Source: Mesorhizobium shangrilense (GTDB taxonomy: Bacteria; Pseudomonadota; Alphaproteobacteria; Rhizobiales; Rhizobiaceae). From it: a stretch of DNA of 64,000 nucleotides. Position 1 is the stretch's first letter. Each line of letters starts with the position of its first letter. The position numbers and the translations under genes are program-made. The stretch covers positions 62,001-126,000 of the forward strand of contig NZ_JAQGPN010000005.1 in NCBI RefSeq assembly GCF_028826155.1, read 5' to 3'. Below the pieces are notes generated by a model. It was not told where the DNA came from. It saw only the letters and a program-made list of their open reading frames with translations, and ran no database searches. Positions 1 through 8,323 of the stretch are shown one piece after another.

Positions 1-1218
1 AAGGCGCGTGAGACCTCGTTGCGCGAAAATGTCGGCGACATGGCGGGCCAGAGTTCTGAAACCAGCGAGTCCATGGTGCAGCTGCGCGCACTGGAGCAGA
101 GATCCACGGCCCTGGCGGCGCTCTACCAGACCTTCCTGGCCCGCCACGAGGAAGCCTCGCAGCAACGCTCGTTTCCCATCGCCAAGGCACGTGTGATCTC
201 CGAGGCCGGTAATCCGGTCTCGCCCTCGAGCCCGCGCAAGACCATGGTGCTGGGCCTGTCGCTGGTGCTGGGCGTCTTTGCCGGAGCTGGGGTGGGCGCC
301 CTGCAGGAATTCAGGGAGCGGTTCTTCCGCACGGGGGATGATGTCCGCTCCGCACTCAACATCAGTTTCCTTGGCTACCTGCCGATCGTCGGCGCGGGTC
401 TGGCGACGGCGACGAGGCCGGCCGCGACTGGCCCGAGACCCGGAGACAGGCTGCCGCCGGATCAGGGCGACCCCGTCACTCCGGGCATATTGCGGGTCGC
501 CGTCAAGGCGCCCGCCTCCTTGTTTGCGGAAACGTTGCGCAACGCCAAGATCGCCATCGATGTCGTTCTGCAGAACAAGCCCTGCAAGGTGATCGGTTTC
601 GTCTCGGTGCTGCCGCACGAGGGCAAAACGACGGCAGCGGCAAATTTCGCCGGCCTGCTCGCTTCCCAGGGGGCACGGACGCTGCTCATCGACGGCGATC
701 TCAGGAATCCCGGGCTGAGCCGCGGTCTCGCGCTGGCGCCTGACAAGGGGCTGGTCGAAGCGATCGTCGGCCATCAACCTTGGCGAAGCGCGGTGTTGGT
801 CGACCGTTCAACCAAGCTCGCAGTCATGCCCGCAACGTTGCGAGGACGTCTGTCTCACACCAGCGAACTCATATCGGGGCCGGGGATGCGCGACCTGATC
901 GAGGAGGCGCGCACGGCCTACGACTACATCATCGTCGACCTGCCGCCGCTCGGCCCGGTCGTCGACGCCAAGGCCTTCGCGCCGCTGGCAGACGGCTTCG
1001 TGCTGGTAGCCGAATGGGGACAGACGCCGCGCGCGCTCGTTCGCGCCACCTTGCAGGCGGAGCCTGAACTCGCGGCCAAGGTGCTCGGAATCATGCTCAA
1101 CAAGGCGGATATGAAGAAACTGGCGCGTTACGCGTCCTTCGGCGGCTCGGAACAGTATCTCGACCGCTACTCCGCCTACTACGTCGAGCAGGTCGGCATG
1201 AACGGCAAGGCCGGCTAG
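1..1218 (+). CDS. Exopolysaccharide chain-length/tyrosine-kinase protein, C-terminal part (ExoP-like), 5' partial
   Basis: The frame is open through base 1, so the N-terminus lies outside the window. The visible part ends a Wzz-type periplasmic/coiled region, then a membrane segment near bases 240-295 followed by a cytoplasmic BY-kinase-type ATPase. The nucleotide site is a deviant Walker A (VLPHEGKTT, about base 608), Walker A' (LLIDGDLRNP) and Walker B (YIIVDLPPL). A tyrosine cluster (YLDRYSAYY) lies at the extreme C-terminus, as expected for autophosphorylating bacterial tyrosine kinases. The family controls polymerisation and export of polysaccharides such as succinoglycan. The ExoH-like acyltransferase and GH16 glycanase just downstream support an exo cluster. 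The exact polysaccharide is unknown. Confidence 0.88.
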   Translation, partial: KARETSLRENVGDMAGQSSETSESMVQLRALEQRSTALAALYQTFLARHEEASQQRSFPIAKARVISEAGNPVSPSSPRKTMVLGLSLVLGVFAGAGVGALQEFRERFFRTGDDVRSALNISFLGYLPIVGAGLATATRPAATGPRPGDRLPPDQGDPVTPGILRVAVKAPASLFAETLRNAKIAIDVVLQNKPCKVIGFVSVLPHEGKTTAAANFAGLLASQGARTLLIDGDLRNPGLSRGLALAPDKGLVEAIVGHQPWRSAVLVDRSTKLAVMPATLRGRLSHTSELISGPGMRDLIEEARTAYDYIIVDLPPLGPVVDAKAFAPLADGFVLVAEWGQTPRALVRATLQAEPELAAKVLGIMLNKADMKKLARYASFGGSEQYLDRYSAYYVEQVGMNGKAG

Positions 1219-1995
1219 TCAATTGGTCAGATATTGTCCCTTGTCCTGCCAGATGCGCAAGGCGGTCAGGCGGCCCCCGAAGACCGCGCCGGTGTCGATG
1301 TTGACGCGCCTGCCTTCCCGTTCCGGCTCGGAAACGGGCGTGTGACCATGAACCACATATTTCCTGAGCAGGGAGACGCGTTCGTAGAAATCCGACCGGA
1401 TGAGCACCAGGTCGTCGTCCGATTGCTGGTCGATGGCGAGTTCGGGACGGAGCCCGGCATGCACGAAGATGAAGCGCGGCGCCTCGACCAGGATCGGCAT
1501 CGATCTCAGGAAGGCGACGTGTGCGGCCGGAATTGCTTTTCTGATCACTTCGTCGACCTGCCGGCCGGATCGGTAGACCTGATTGAGGCGCTCAGGGTCG
1601 ATGCCGTAGGAATGCAGGGTCGACGCCGCGCCCATGCCCATCCACTCCGCCAGCCCGAGCCGGCCGTCGATGTAGTCGAGCATCATGACTTCATGGTTTC
1701 CTGCCAGGCAGATGCGTTCGAAGCCTGCAGGCGGGGGCGCGCTCAGATGATCCAGGACCTGCGACGATGCCGGTCCCCGATCGACATAGTCGCCGAGCAT
1801 GATGATCAGCTTGCGGCCCGGAAGATCCTTCCCGTCCGCCACGATGGCGCGCTCCAGCGAAAGCAGTTCGTCCAGACACCCATGGACATCGCCCACCGCA
1901 TAAATGGCGACGCCGGCGGTATCCAGCCTCAGCCGCGCCCTGCGCTCCCTGTCCGCGTGTTTGCGCAGGCCCAGAAGGCCGGCCAGCTTTCTCAT
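1219..1995 (-). CDS. PPP-family metallophosphoesterase (serine/threonine phosphatase-like)
   Basis: A 258-residue soluble protein with the PPP/calcineurin-type metal motifs in order: GDVHG, GDYVDRG, GNHE, and HGHTP near the C-terminus. These bind the di-metal centre that hydrolyses phosphoesters; relatives act as protein phosphatases or diadenosine-tetraphosphatase-like enzymes. The frame is open upstream to 2430, but similarity begins at MRKLAGLLGL, so I chose the ATG at 1995, which also clears the divergent gene at 2291. Its stop directly abuts the stop of the ExoP-like gene (convergent). Next to a BY-kinase it might dephosphorylate that kinase or its targets, but this is inference: known BY-kinase partners are PHP- or LMW-type phosphatases. 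Confidence 0.85.
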   Translation of the reverse strand: MRKLAGLLGLRKHADRERRARLRLDTAGVAIYAVGDVHGCLDELLSLERAIVADGKDLPGRKLIIMLGDYVDRGPASSQVLDHLSAPPPAGFERICLAGNHEVMMLDYIDGRLGLAEWMGMGAASTLHSYGIDPERLNQVYRSGRQVDEVIRKAIPAAHVAFLRSMPILVEAPRFIFVHAGLRPELAIDQQSDDDLVLIRSDFYERVSLLRKYVVHGHTPVSEPEREGRRVNIDTGAVFGGRLTALRIWQDKGQYLTN

Positions 1996-2290
1996 GAAAG
2001 GCTCTTGCAATTCCTGGATGCGGCCGGGTCCGGTCGCCGACCTCCTGTTGGAAGTAGCTGCATATGGTGAACCGGCGACAGGAGCAAATCCCGCTCCCAT
2101 CACATTTGGTCCAACTGCGCAGTCTACGACGCGGCAGGCGTGCCGTCGGCGCAAGCCGATTCGGCGGATGGCCGCGTTTTGCGACCGAGAACAGGAGACG
2201 CGCCCGCATCGCGCGTCGGCGTCCTTCGCGGCTTGACGAGCGGTTCTTGGCAGGGCGCCGGGAACGCCACGGCAATCAGCGGTTTGGGAG

Positions 2291-3439
2291 ATGCATGTGA
2301 CCAGAAGTGCCTTTTTTCTCGCGCCCGACGACACGGCAGCGCCGGTCGGGAAAGAGATATCGGACCGCATCAAGATCGCGCGCACGCTCTGCATCTTCTT
2401 CATGACCTTCGTGCACGTCCAGCCGGGCATCGCCGAGAATGTCTATGACCGTGACGCCGGCTTCTTCGACATCGTCTACTTCATCCTGACGCGCCTGATG
2501 GGACTGAGTTCGGTCTCCCTGCTCAGCATCGTGTCCGGCTATTTCATCGTTTCGAGCCTGCTCAAGGTTGGCGCGATCCCGTTGTTCGTCTCCAAGTTCA
2601 AGACGCTCGTGGTGCCTCTGTTCGCCTGGAACCTCCTGATGCTGTTGCTGCTTGCGGCCTATGGCGTGATGTCCGGCAACTGGCGGGATTTTCCCGAACT
2701 CAGCGCGGGCGGCCTGGCAAATGCGCTTTTTGCCATCACCGAATGGCCGCTCGTCGTGCCGCTATGGTTCCTGCGGGACCTGTTCGTCTGCTGCCTGTTT
2801 GCGCCGATTCTCTATCTGGGGTTGCGCCGCGCTCCGGTCGCGACCCTGCTGCTGCTGGTCGCCTTCACGCTGTTCGGCGAAAATCTCCACATCCTGCAAA
2901 GGCCGCAACTGATGCTGTTCTTCGGGCTCGGCATGTGGCTGCGAATCGGCGGCTTCCGCGGGGATGCGATCGACCGCGCTGCTGGATTTCTCACCATCGG
3001 CCTCGTCGTCATGGCGGCGATCTTCCTGACGATCCGCATCGAGCGCATCTTGCTGTCGGAGATGGACGAAACGCTCCGGCTGACGCTCGACACGCTGCTG
3101 CGCGTGACGATGGCGGCGGGCTTCTGGAAAATGACCGAACTCATCCGGCGGTCGGCGCTTTCCGAACTGTTCACGCGGTTGGAGCCGTACACGTTCTTCC
3201 TGTTCTGCAGCCATGCGATCCTGTTCAACTTCGCCGGCATCATCTTCCGGCGCGTCTTCGGCAACTACGGCTCGGATCTGTTCCCGGTCACCTTCTTCGT
3301 GCTGCCCTGCCTTGCCGTGCTCGCGGCGGTCATCGGGCTTGGCGTTGCAAACCGGTCCGCAATCCTTGCTTTCCTGTTCAATGCCGGCCATCGCCTTCGG
3401 GCCCGTCCGGCCGCCACGAGGGAAAGGGTCGCAGCATAG
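2291..3439 (+). CDS. Acyltransferase family 3 membrane protein, ExoH-like
   Basis: A 382-residue, highly hydrophobic protein with about ten predicted membrane segments. It begins with the acyltransferase-3 signature RIKIARTLCIFFMTFVH, whose His is the expected catalytic residue, followed by LLSIVSGYF. Family members transfer acetyl or succinyl groups onto extracytoplasmic polysaccharide; rhizobial ExoH succinylates succinoglycan. The length matches ExoH and the next gene is a GH16 glycanase, as in exoH-exoK order. The ATG at 2291 has only a weak ribosome site (gggag directly adjacent), so the true start could be slightly downstream. Succinyl versus acetyl specificity cannot be judged. Confidence 0.82.
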   Translation: MHVTRSAFFLAPDDTAAPVGKEISDRIKIARTLCIFFMTFVHVQPGIAENVYDRDAGFFDIVYFILTRLMGLSSVSLLSIVSGYFIVSSLLKVGAIPLFVSKFKTLVVPLFAWNLLMLLLLAAYGVMSGNWRDFPELSAGGLANALFAITEWPLVVPLWFLRDLFVCCLFAPILYLGLRRAPVATLLLLVAFTLFGENLHILQRPQLMLFFGLGMWLRIGGFRGDAIDRAAGFLTIGLVVMAAIFLTIRIERILLSEMDETLRLTLDTLLRVTMAAGFWKMTELIRRSALSELFTRLEPYTFFLFCSHAILFNFAGIIFRRVFGNYGSDLFPVTFFVLPCLAVLAAVIGLGVANRSAILAFLFNAGHRLRARPAATRERVAA

Positions 3440-3627
3440 GCTTGCTGATTGCTTTTCGCCCAATGTCCAAGCGGAGCGCTCTGTGAGGATAAGTAAGCCG
3501 ACTAGCTTTTCTGGTCGGCGCCCAAAGGTCCTGTCGCAAATGTTAGCGGTGAGGCGGGTCGCCCAGGGAACCGGCCCCGATGCCAGCATGTTGGCGGGAG
3601 GACGTGACGTAACAACAGGAGACCACC

Positions 3628-5076
3628 ATGGCCACCGTCCTCAACGCCAAAGGCGTGCCTCTTCCCTACAGCGGTTCGTCGGTCAATCATTTTTCGGCGA
3701 CGAACTCCGGTCCGCAGCTTTTCGGCAGCGCCAGGAACGACTCCCTGTGGGGTGACAGCCGCGTGAACGTCACGATGTTCGGTGGTTCCGGCGACGACAT
3801 CTACCACCTCTATTCCAGTATCAACCGGGCTTCGGAACAGCCTGGCGGCGGCATCGATACCGTCGAGACGTGGATGAGCTACACGCTGCCCGAAAACATC
3901 GAAAACCTCGTCGTCACCGGCCACGGGCGCTATGCCATCGGCAACGCGGACAACAACATCATCAGCGGTGGCTCCGGCCGGCAGACCATCGACGGCGGCT
4001 TGGGCGACGACGTGTTGAAGGGCGGAACCGGCCCCGACATCTTCATCTTCGCGGCGGGCACCGGAAGCGATCTGATCCTCGATTTCGAGAGCCACGACAC
4101 CGTTCGCCTGAACGGCTACGGATTCAGCTCATTCGAGGAAGTCAGGGCCAACATGGTGCAGTCCGGCGCCGATGTGCGGCTCGACCTCGGGCATGGCGAG
4201 GAACTGGTGTTTGCGAACGCGAACGTCGGGCAGTTCACGGCGAGCCATTTCAAGCTCAGCCTCGACCGGTCCGACCTCACCTTGTCCTTTGCCGACGAGT
4301 TCGACGCGCTCAGCCTTCGGTACGGTGCCAGCGGCACCTGGGACACCAATTTCTGGTGGGGCGCGAAGAACGGCAGCTCGCTGACCTCTAACGGTGAAAA
4401 GCAATGGTACATCGACCATGAGTATGGTCCGACGAGTTCCGTCAAGCCGTTCAGCGTCCAGGACGGCGTGCTGACGATCACCGCCGCGCGGGCTCCGGAA
4501 GCGATCCGGCCCCATATCAACAACTACGAATACACATCGGGCCTGCTGACGACGAAGGAATCCTTCTCCCAGACCTACGGCTATTTCGAGATCCGCGCCG
4601 ACATGCCGGACAATCACGGTGTCTGGCCGGCATTCTGGCTGTTACCGGCGGATGGCTCCTGGCCGCCGGAGCTCGATGTCGTGGAAATGCGGGGGCAGGA
4701 TCCGCACACGGTCCAGGTCTCGGCCCATTCCATGGAGACCGGCAGCCGCACCACGGTCGGATCGGCCGTCAACGTGCCGGACACCGAAGGTTTCCACACC
4801 TACGGCCTGCTTTGGACGGAGGACCAGCTCGTCTGGTATTTCGACGATGTCGAGGTGTTTCGTGCCGACACGCCGGACGACATGCACGAGCCGATGTACA
4901 TGCTGGTCAACCTGGCCGTCGGAGGGGTGGCCGGAACGCCCAAGGACGGGCTGGCGACGCCCGCTGAAATGCAGGTCGACTATATCCGCGCCTATCAGCT
5001 GGACGATGCGGACATTTTGTCTGATCCCGGCCGAATCGCCGCGACTTTGGGAAACAGCGCGGATTGGTGGATGTAG
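3628..5076 (+). CDS. Secreted GH16 beta-glycanase with N-terminal RTX calcium-binding repeats (ExoK/ExsH-like)
   Basis: 482 residues. The first about 215 carry RTX-type glycine/aspartate nonapeptides (GGSGDD, GGLGDDVLKGGTGPD), which fold on calcium and mark type I secretion. The rest is a GH16 beta-jelly-roll with the catalytic motif ELDVVE, giving nucleophile E348, assisting D350 and acid/base E353. The likely role is cleavage of succinoglycan-like beta-glucan into shorter chains, as ExoK and ExsH do. There is no Sec signal peptide, consistent with type I export, though no exporter gene is seen here. The ATG is preceded by AGGAGA at 3617-3622. ExsH-type proteins usually have more RTX repeats, so this one is compact. 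Confidence 0.92.
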   Translation: MATVLNAKGVPLPYSGSSVNHFSATNSGPQLFGSARNDSLWGDSRVNVTMFGGSGDDIYHLYSSINRASEQPGGGIDTVETWMSYTLPENIENLVVTGHGRYAIGNADNNIISGGSGRQTIDGGLGDDVLKGGTGPDIFIFAAGTGSDLILDFESHDTVRLNGYGFSSFEEVRANMVQSGADVRLDLGHGEELVFANANVGQFTASHFKLSLDRSDLTLSFADEFDALSLRYGASGTWDTNFWWGAKNGSSLTSNGEKQWYIDHEYGPTSSVKPFSVQDGVLTITAARAPEAIRPHINNYEYTSGLLTTKESFSQTYGYFEIRADMPDNHGVWPAFWLLPADGSWPPELDVVEMRGQDPHTVQVSAHSMETGSRTTVGSAVNVPDTEGFHTYGLLWTEDQLVWYFDDVEVFRADTPDDMHEPMYMLVNLAVGGVAGTPKDGLATPAEMQVDYIRAYQLDDADILSDPGRIAATLGNSADWWM

Positions 5077-5178
5077 CGCAGGCCCGGGAAACGGATGGGG
5101 GAATCCGGGTTGCCCCCGGAAGCGGGCATAGCGATGTGTGTGGAAGAGCCAATCGAGGATGGAATGCTTGCAGCTATT

Positions 5179-5997
5179 TCAACCGGCGACGTCGAATTGG
5201 TTGTCGGCATTGCCTGCACTGCGTAGCCGGCTGACAAGTCTCGCGATCTCCCGATTGTTTGGCCCGCAGGAGCGCCAAGGCTTCGGCATGCTTGAGCGTG
5301 TCGCGAGAGCGGCGAAGTTTGAGGCCAAGCTGAATGGCCGCCCCAGCAAGTGTGAGTCGGCAACCCCACTTGTAACGGCCTGATCCAACCCCTCGAAGGC
5401 ATCTTCGGTCCGGCAGAGTCGAGCGCCAGCGCAAGCGTTGTGCTGTATCGCGCATTGGCACGGGCGACCTGCACGGATTCCTTGCACTCTTCGATGGCGC
5501 ACGTGAGGTCCTTCGTACGGACGAGCGCCAGGGCGTGACCGTAGCGGAGGATCCTCCGGCAATATCGCAATGGCCGCGGCATAGGTACTCTCAGACTTCT
5601 CGTTCTGACCGGTGGCCCAATAGAGTTCAGCGAGATTGGCGTGCGCTCCGGCAAGGCTACCGTCGAGCGAATGACGCGACGCAGCGCGGCTTCAGCTTCG
5701 GCCGCTCGACGTTGACCGATCAGGAAGAGGCCGTAGGCATTCTGTGCCTCAAGGGCGCAGATCCTCCAGCGCCGCGTCGAAGCTTCGTCGTTGGTCGCCG
5801 AGCAGATCGGCGATCGCCGCATTGCCGAGAGCGGTGACAGCGGCCACCCGGACGGCGCGTGTCTCATCGGCAAGCAGCGCGCCGTCAGCATCCATCCTCT
5901 GTTCGGGAGGAAGGTTGCCGGCCGCCTGCGCGGCACCCAGGCGAACGAGAGGATCGCAGTTCCCTGACGCGGCCTTCACGTCGGCAAGGGCAGCCGC
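5179..5997 (-). pseudogene. Decayed HEAT/TPR repeat protein
   Basis: Repeat-protein similarity is spread over three minus-strand frames. HEAT-like sequence (DPLVRLGAAQAAGNLPPEQR, then RAVRVAAVTALGNAA) lies at about 5997-5750. TPR-like sequence (AYGLFLIGQRRAAEAEAALRR; later ARYSTTLALALDSAG) is in a second frame at about 5760-5410. A third frame reaches the final stop at 5179. At least two or three frameshifts and no usable full-length start make it a pseudogene. HEAT plus TPR resembles the C-terminal half of large secreted TPR/cytochrome-type proteins, but no haem motif is present and the identity is uncertain. It converges on another remnant at 6003. Confidence 0.6.
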
Positions 5998-6002
5998 GCC
6001 TC

Positions 6003-6157
6003 TCCCCTCCCCTCTTCGGCGCAAGCTGTGTGACCCGCAAACGGGGTCGTATCGGCACGCGCGGCCAGCCCGCCTCGACACCTTCGAACAGCACCGGAAG
6101 CAGAGGCCGTCATTCCAGCTCAAGAAGAACCAGCGTGGCTATCGCCAACCATTTTGA
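6003..6157 (+). pseudogene. Frameshifted WGR-domain remnant
   Basis: One frame reads SPPLFGASCVTRKRGRIGTRG, and the next frame continues ARLDTFEQHR...LKKNQRGYRQPF to a stop at 6157. Aligned with the intact WGR protein at 57864-58112 (SPTLFGETCVTRNWGRIGTRG...RLDTF...IKKSRRGYRQPS), it is clearly the same small family. A frameshift lies after GTRG (about base 6065), the core tryptophan of WGR is replaced by arginine, and the N-terminus is missing. It is a dead paralogue. Confidence 0.7.
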
Positions 6158-6441
6158 CGCCAAGCCGCCTCACCGCTTCCACCGTCCGCTGGAACTCCCT
6201 CTCGTATGAGATCCTTGGAATCGCTAAGCCACGCCCGCCCTGGAGACGACAACGATGACGACGCTTCTCGCGCAGCCAAACCTCAAAGTCGGCGAGGATC
6301 GGCCTGCTTCTCTCCTGGCGTAGGACCTCTGCTGGTTGGCCCGGATGTCGTCTTCTGCGTGATAGAGTTCGGCGATGCGCCACAGAGCTTCGCTGGCGAT
6401 CATCGCAAGACCGTTTGCGCGTCTGGAAGGCAGTTGATCAA
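6158..6441. other. Intergenic, no gene recognised
   Basis: Open frames here are short and show no recognisable domain or ribosome site. The segment separates the WGR remnant from the end of the Lrp gene and looks like decayed sequence. Confidence 0.4.
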
Positions 6442-6918
6442 CTATAGCGGGATGGGGCCATGTGCTTTGACAGTCTCCATCGTGACACAGGTTCGAAAGC
6501 TCTTTACGTTGCCGCCTTCAAAAAACAGCTGCCGCGTCAGCTCGGTATACTCGGTCATATCCTTGACATTGACGATTAGTATGAAATCGGTCTCGCCGGT
6601 AACGTAGTAGCATTGGAGCACCTGCGTACAGCTCAGGAACCTGCGTTTCATTTCGTCGAGCAGGTCGAGCCTCTCATTCTCGGTCGTGATCTCCACGACA
6701 ATGGTGAGCGGTCGCCCCACAGCGGCTTCATCGAGAACCGCGATCTCCTTTTTGATGACTCCGCGGTCACGCAGGCTGGAGAGCCTTCTTGCGACCGCGG
6801 GCGTGGACAGCCCCACTCGCTCCGCCACCTCACGTTGCGGCAGTTGGCTGTCCGTCTGAACGATCTGGAGAATCTTGAGATCGAAGTTGTCGATGGTGGA
6901 TCTGTGATTCTGGCTCAT
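6442..6918 (-). CDS. Lrp/AsnC-family transcriptional regulator
   Basis: 158 residues: an N-terminal winged HTH (about residues 8-60, FDLKILQIVQTDSQLPQREVAERVG then STPAVARRLSSLRDRG) and a C-terminal RAM/AsnC ligand domain (about 68-148). The ATG at 6918 has a strong GGGGAGGG ribosome site just upstream. The upstream in-frame extension has no similarity and overlaps the divergent gene. It is transcribed away from the diaminopropionate-lyase operon with 133 bp between starts, so it most likely senses an amino-acid-type effector and controls that operon and itself. The position parallels the DoeX/AsnC-type regulator of ectoine-catabolism loci. Confidence 0.93.
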   Translation of the reverse strand: MSQNHRSTIDNFDLKILQIVQTDSQLPQREVAERVGLSTPAVARRLSSLRDRGVIKKEIAVLDEAAVGRPLTIVVEITTENERLDLLDEMKRRFLSCTQVLQCYYVTGETDFILIVNVKDMTEYTELTRQLFFEGGNVKSFRTCVTMETVKAHGPIPL

Positions 6919-7021
6919 CTGCCCTCCCCGACTGAAAGCTGCACCGCGGGCCGCGCCTGGACAATTTTTTCTCGCAGATATCGGCAACAAAGAGAACAAA
7001 AAAAGCGCCAAGCGAAATAAT

Positions 7022-7045
7022 CTCTCTCCCAACGAGCAGAGAGAG
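7022..7045. promoter_or_regulatory. Inverted repeat covering the ribosome-site region of the lyase gene
   Basis: CTCTCTC (7022-7028) and GAGAGAG (7039-7045) are perfect 7-bp inverted arms separated by 10 bases, ending 6 bases before the ATG at 7052. The right arm contains the purine-rich ribosome site. It could be a protein operator or an mRNA hairpin masking initiation; neither is proven. Confidence 0.4.
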
Positions 7046-7051
7046 TTTCTT

Positions 7052-8242
7052 ATGCACCTTACCAACGACATGTCCGAATTCGGCGCCCCCCTCAGCGCGG
7101 TGGAGATATCCAGCGTGGGAACACACGTTCCGGCGACCGTGCGGCCATTCCTGTCGCTATGGGGCGAGGTGAGCGAGACACCAATGCATACGCTGCCCGA
7201 AATTGCGAAGGCGGTGGACGTCGGCGCCGTCTTTATCAAGGACGAAGGGTTGCGTCTCAATGCCGGCAGCTTCAAGTCGCTTGGTGGCGCCTATGCCGTC
7301 ATGGTCCTCGTCAAGGGATTGCTCGAAAAGCACTTGGGGGAGGAGGTGCGGGTTGCACAGCTTCTGTCGCCCACGGCGAGGGAGTTCGCCAAGACGGTCA
7401 CCGTCTGCTGTGCCACCGATGGAAACCATGGACGCTCGGTTGCTGCCGGGGCCAGGCTGCTCGGCTGCAGATCTGTCATCTTCGTACATGCTGGCGTCAG
7501 CGAAGCGCGAGCGCGTGCCATCGGTGCTGACGAAATCGTTCAAATCGAGGGATCCTATGACGACTCGGTCGACGCCTCGAAGCGGGTGAGCAAAGAGAAC
7601 GGTTGGCTGCTCGTGTCCGATACCTCGTGGCCGGGTTATGAACGGGTCCCAAGCCTGGTCGCACAGGGCTACACTGTTCTGGCGGAGGAAGCGCTCAGGC
7701 AGATCTCGGAACTTGGGTCCGAGCCCCCCACCCACGTCTTCCTGCAGGCGGGCGTTGGCGGATTCGCCAGCAGTATTGCCGGTTTCCTGTCCGAGGCGCT
7801 GGCCCCCCAAAAGATCGTGACGGCAATCGTTGAGCCCGACCGCGCCGCCTGCCTCTATGAGAGCGCAAAGGTCAAGAAGCTTGTCAGCACAACGCCATCG
7901 GAGCCGACCATCATGGCCATGCTCGAGTGCTACAGGCCGTCCCTGATCGCCTGGCGTATTCTCAGCAAGGTCGCAGCCGGCTTCATCGCCGTGACGGAAG
8001 AAAACGCCCGTGAGGCGATGCGCAGGCTGGCGTTTCGCGAAGGACACGGGCAGTCGATCGTCGCCGGCGAAAGTGGGGCTGCCGGCTTGGCTGGGCTGAT
8101 GGCGGTGGCGACCGATCCAGATGCCCGGCGCGTCTTCGGGATGGACGCCAAGAGCCGTGTGCTCCTGATCAACACCGAAACCGCGACCGATCCCGGTTCC
8201 TATCGAGACATAGTCGGGCGTCTGCCGCAGGACATCGGCTGA
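7052..8242 (+). CDS. Diaminopropionate ammonia-lyase-like PLP enzyme
   Basis: 396 residues of fold-type II PLP enzyme. The PLP lysine is K75 in AGSFKSLGGAYA. The motif ATDGNHGRSVAAGARLLG and SDTSWPGYERVPSLVAQGY match diaminopropionate ammonia-lyase (DpaL/YgeX) better than threonine dehydratases, which lack the SDT-W-GY segment. The known reaction is 2,3-diaminopropionate to pyruvate plus two ammonia. It is the first gene of an operon with an M24 hydrolase, an ABC transporter and an M20 hydrolase, divergent from an Lrp regulator, so it is probably the final deaminating step for an imported precursor. A related diamino acid as substrate cannot be excluded. Confidence 0.85.
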   Translation: MHLTNDMSEFGAPLSAVEISSVGTHVPATVRPFLSLWGEVSETPMHTLPEIAKAVDVGAVFIKDEGLRLNAGSFKSLGGAYAVMVLVKGLLEKHLGEEVRVAQLLSPTAREFAKTVTVCCATDGNHGRSVAAGARLLGCRSVIFVHAGVSEARARAIGADEIVQIEGSYDDSVDASKRVSKENGWLLVSDTSWPGYERVPSLVAQGYTVLAEEALRQISELGSEPPTHVFLQAGVGGFASSIAGFLSEALAPQKIVTAIVEPDRAACLYESAKVKKLVSTTPSEPTIMAMLECYRPSLIAWRILSKVAAGFIAVTEENAREAMRRLAFREGHGQSIVAGESGAAGLAGLMAVATDPDARRVFGMDAKSRVLLINTETATDPGSYRDIVGRLPQDIG

Positions 8243-8323
8243 AACAGCCTCAAGCGCAACGCAGCCCTGACCATGCGTGCCGGCCCGGCGCGCGCCAACA
8301 CCCGCTACCCGAAGGAGACCGAA

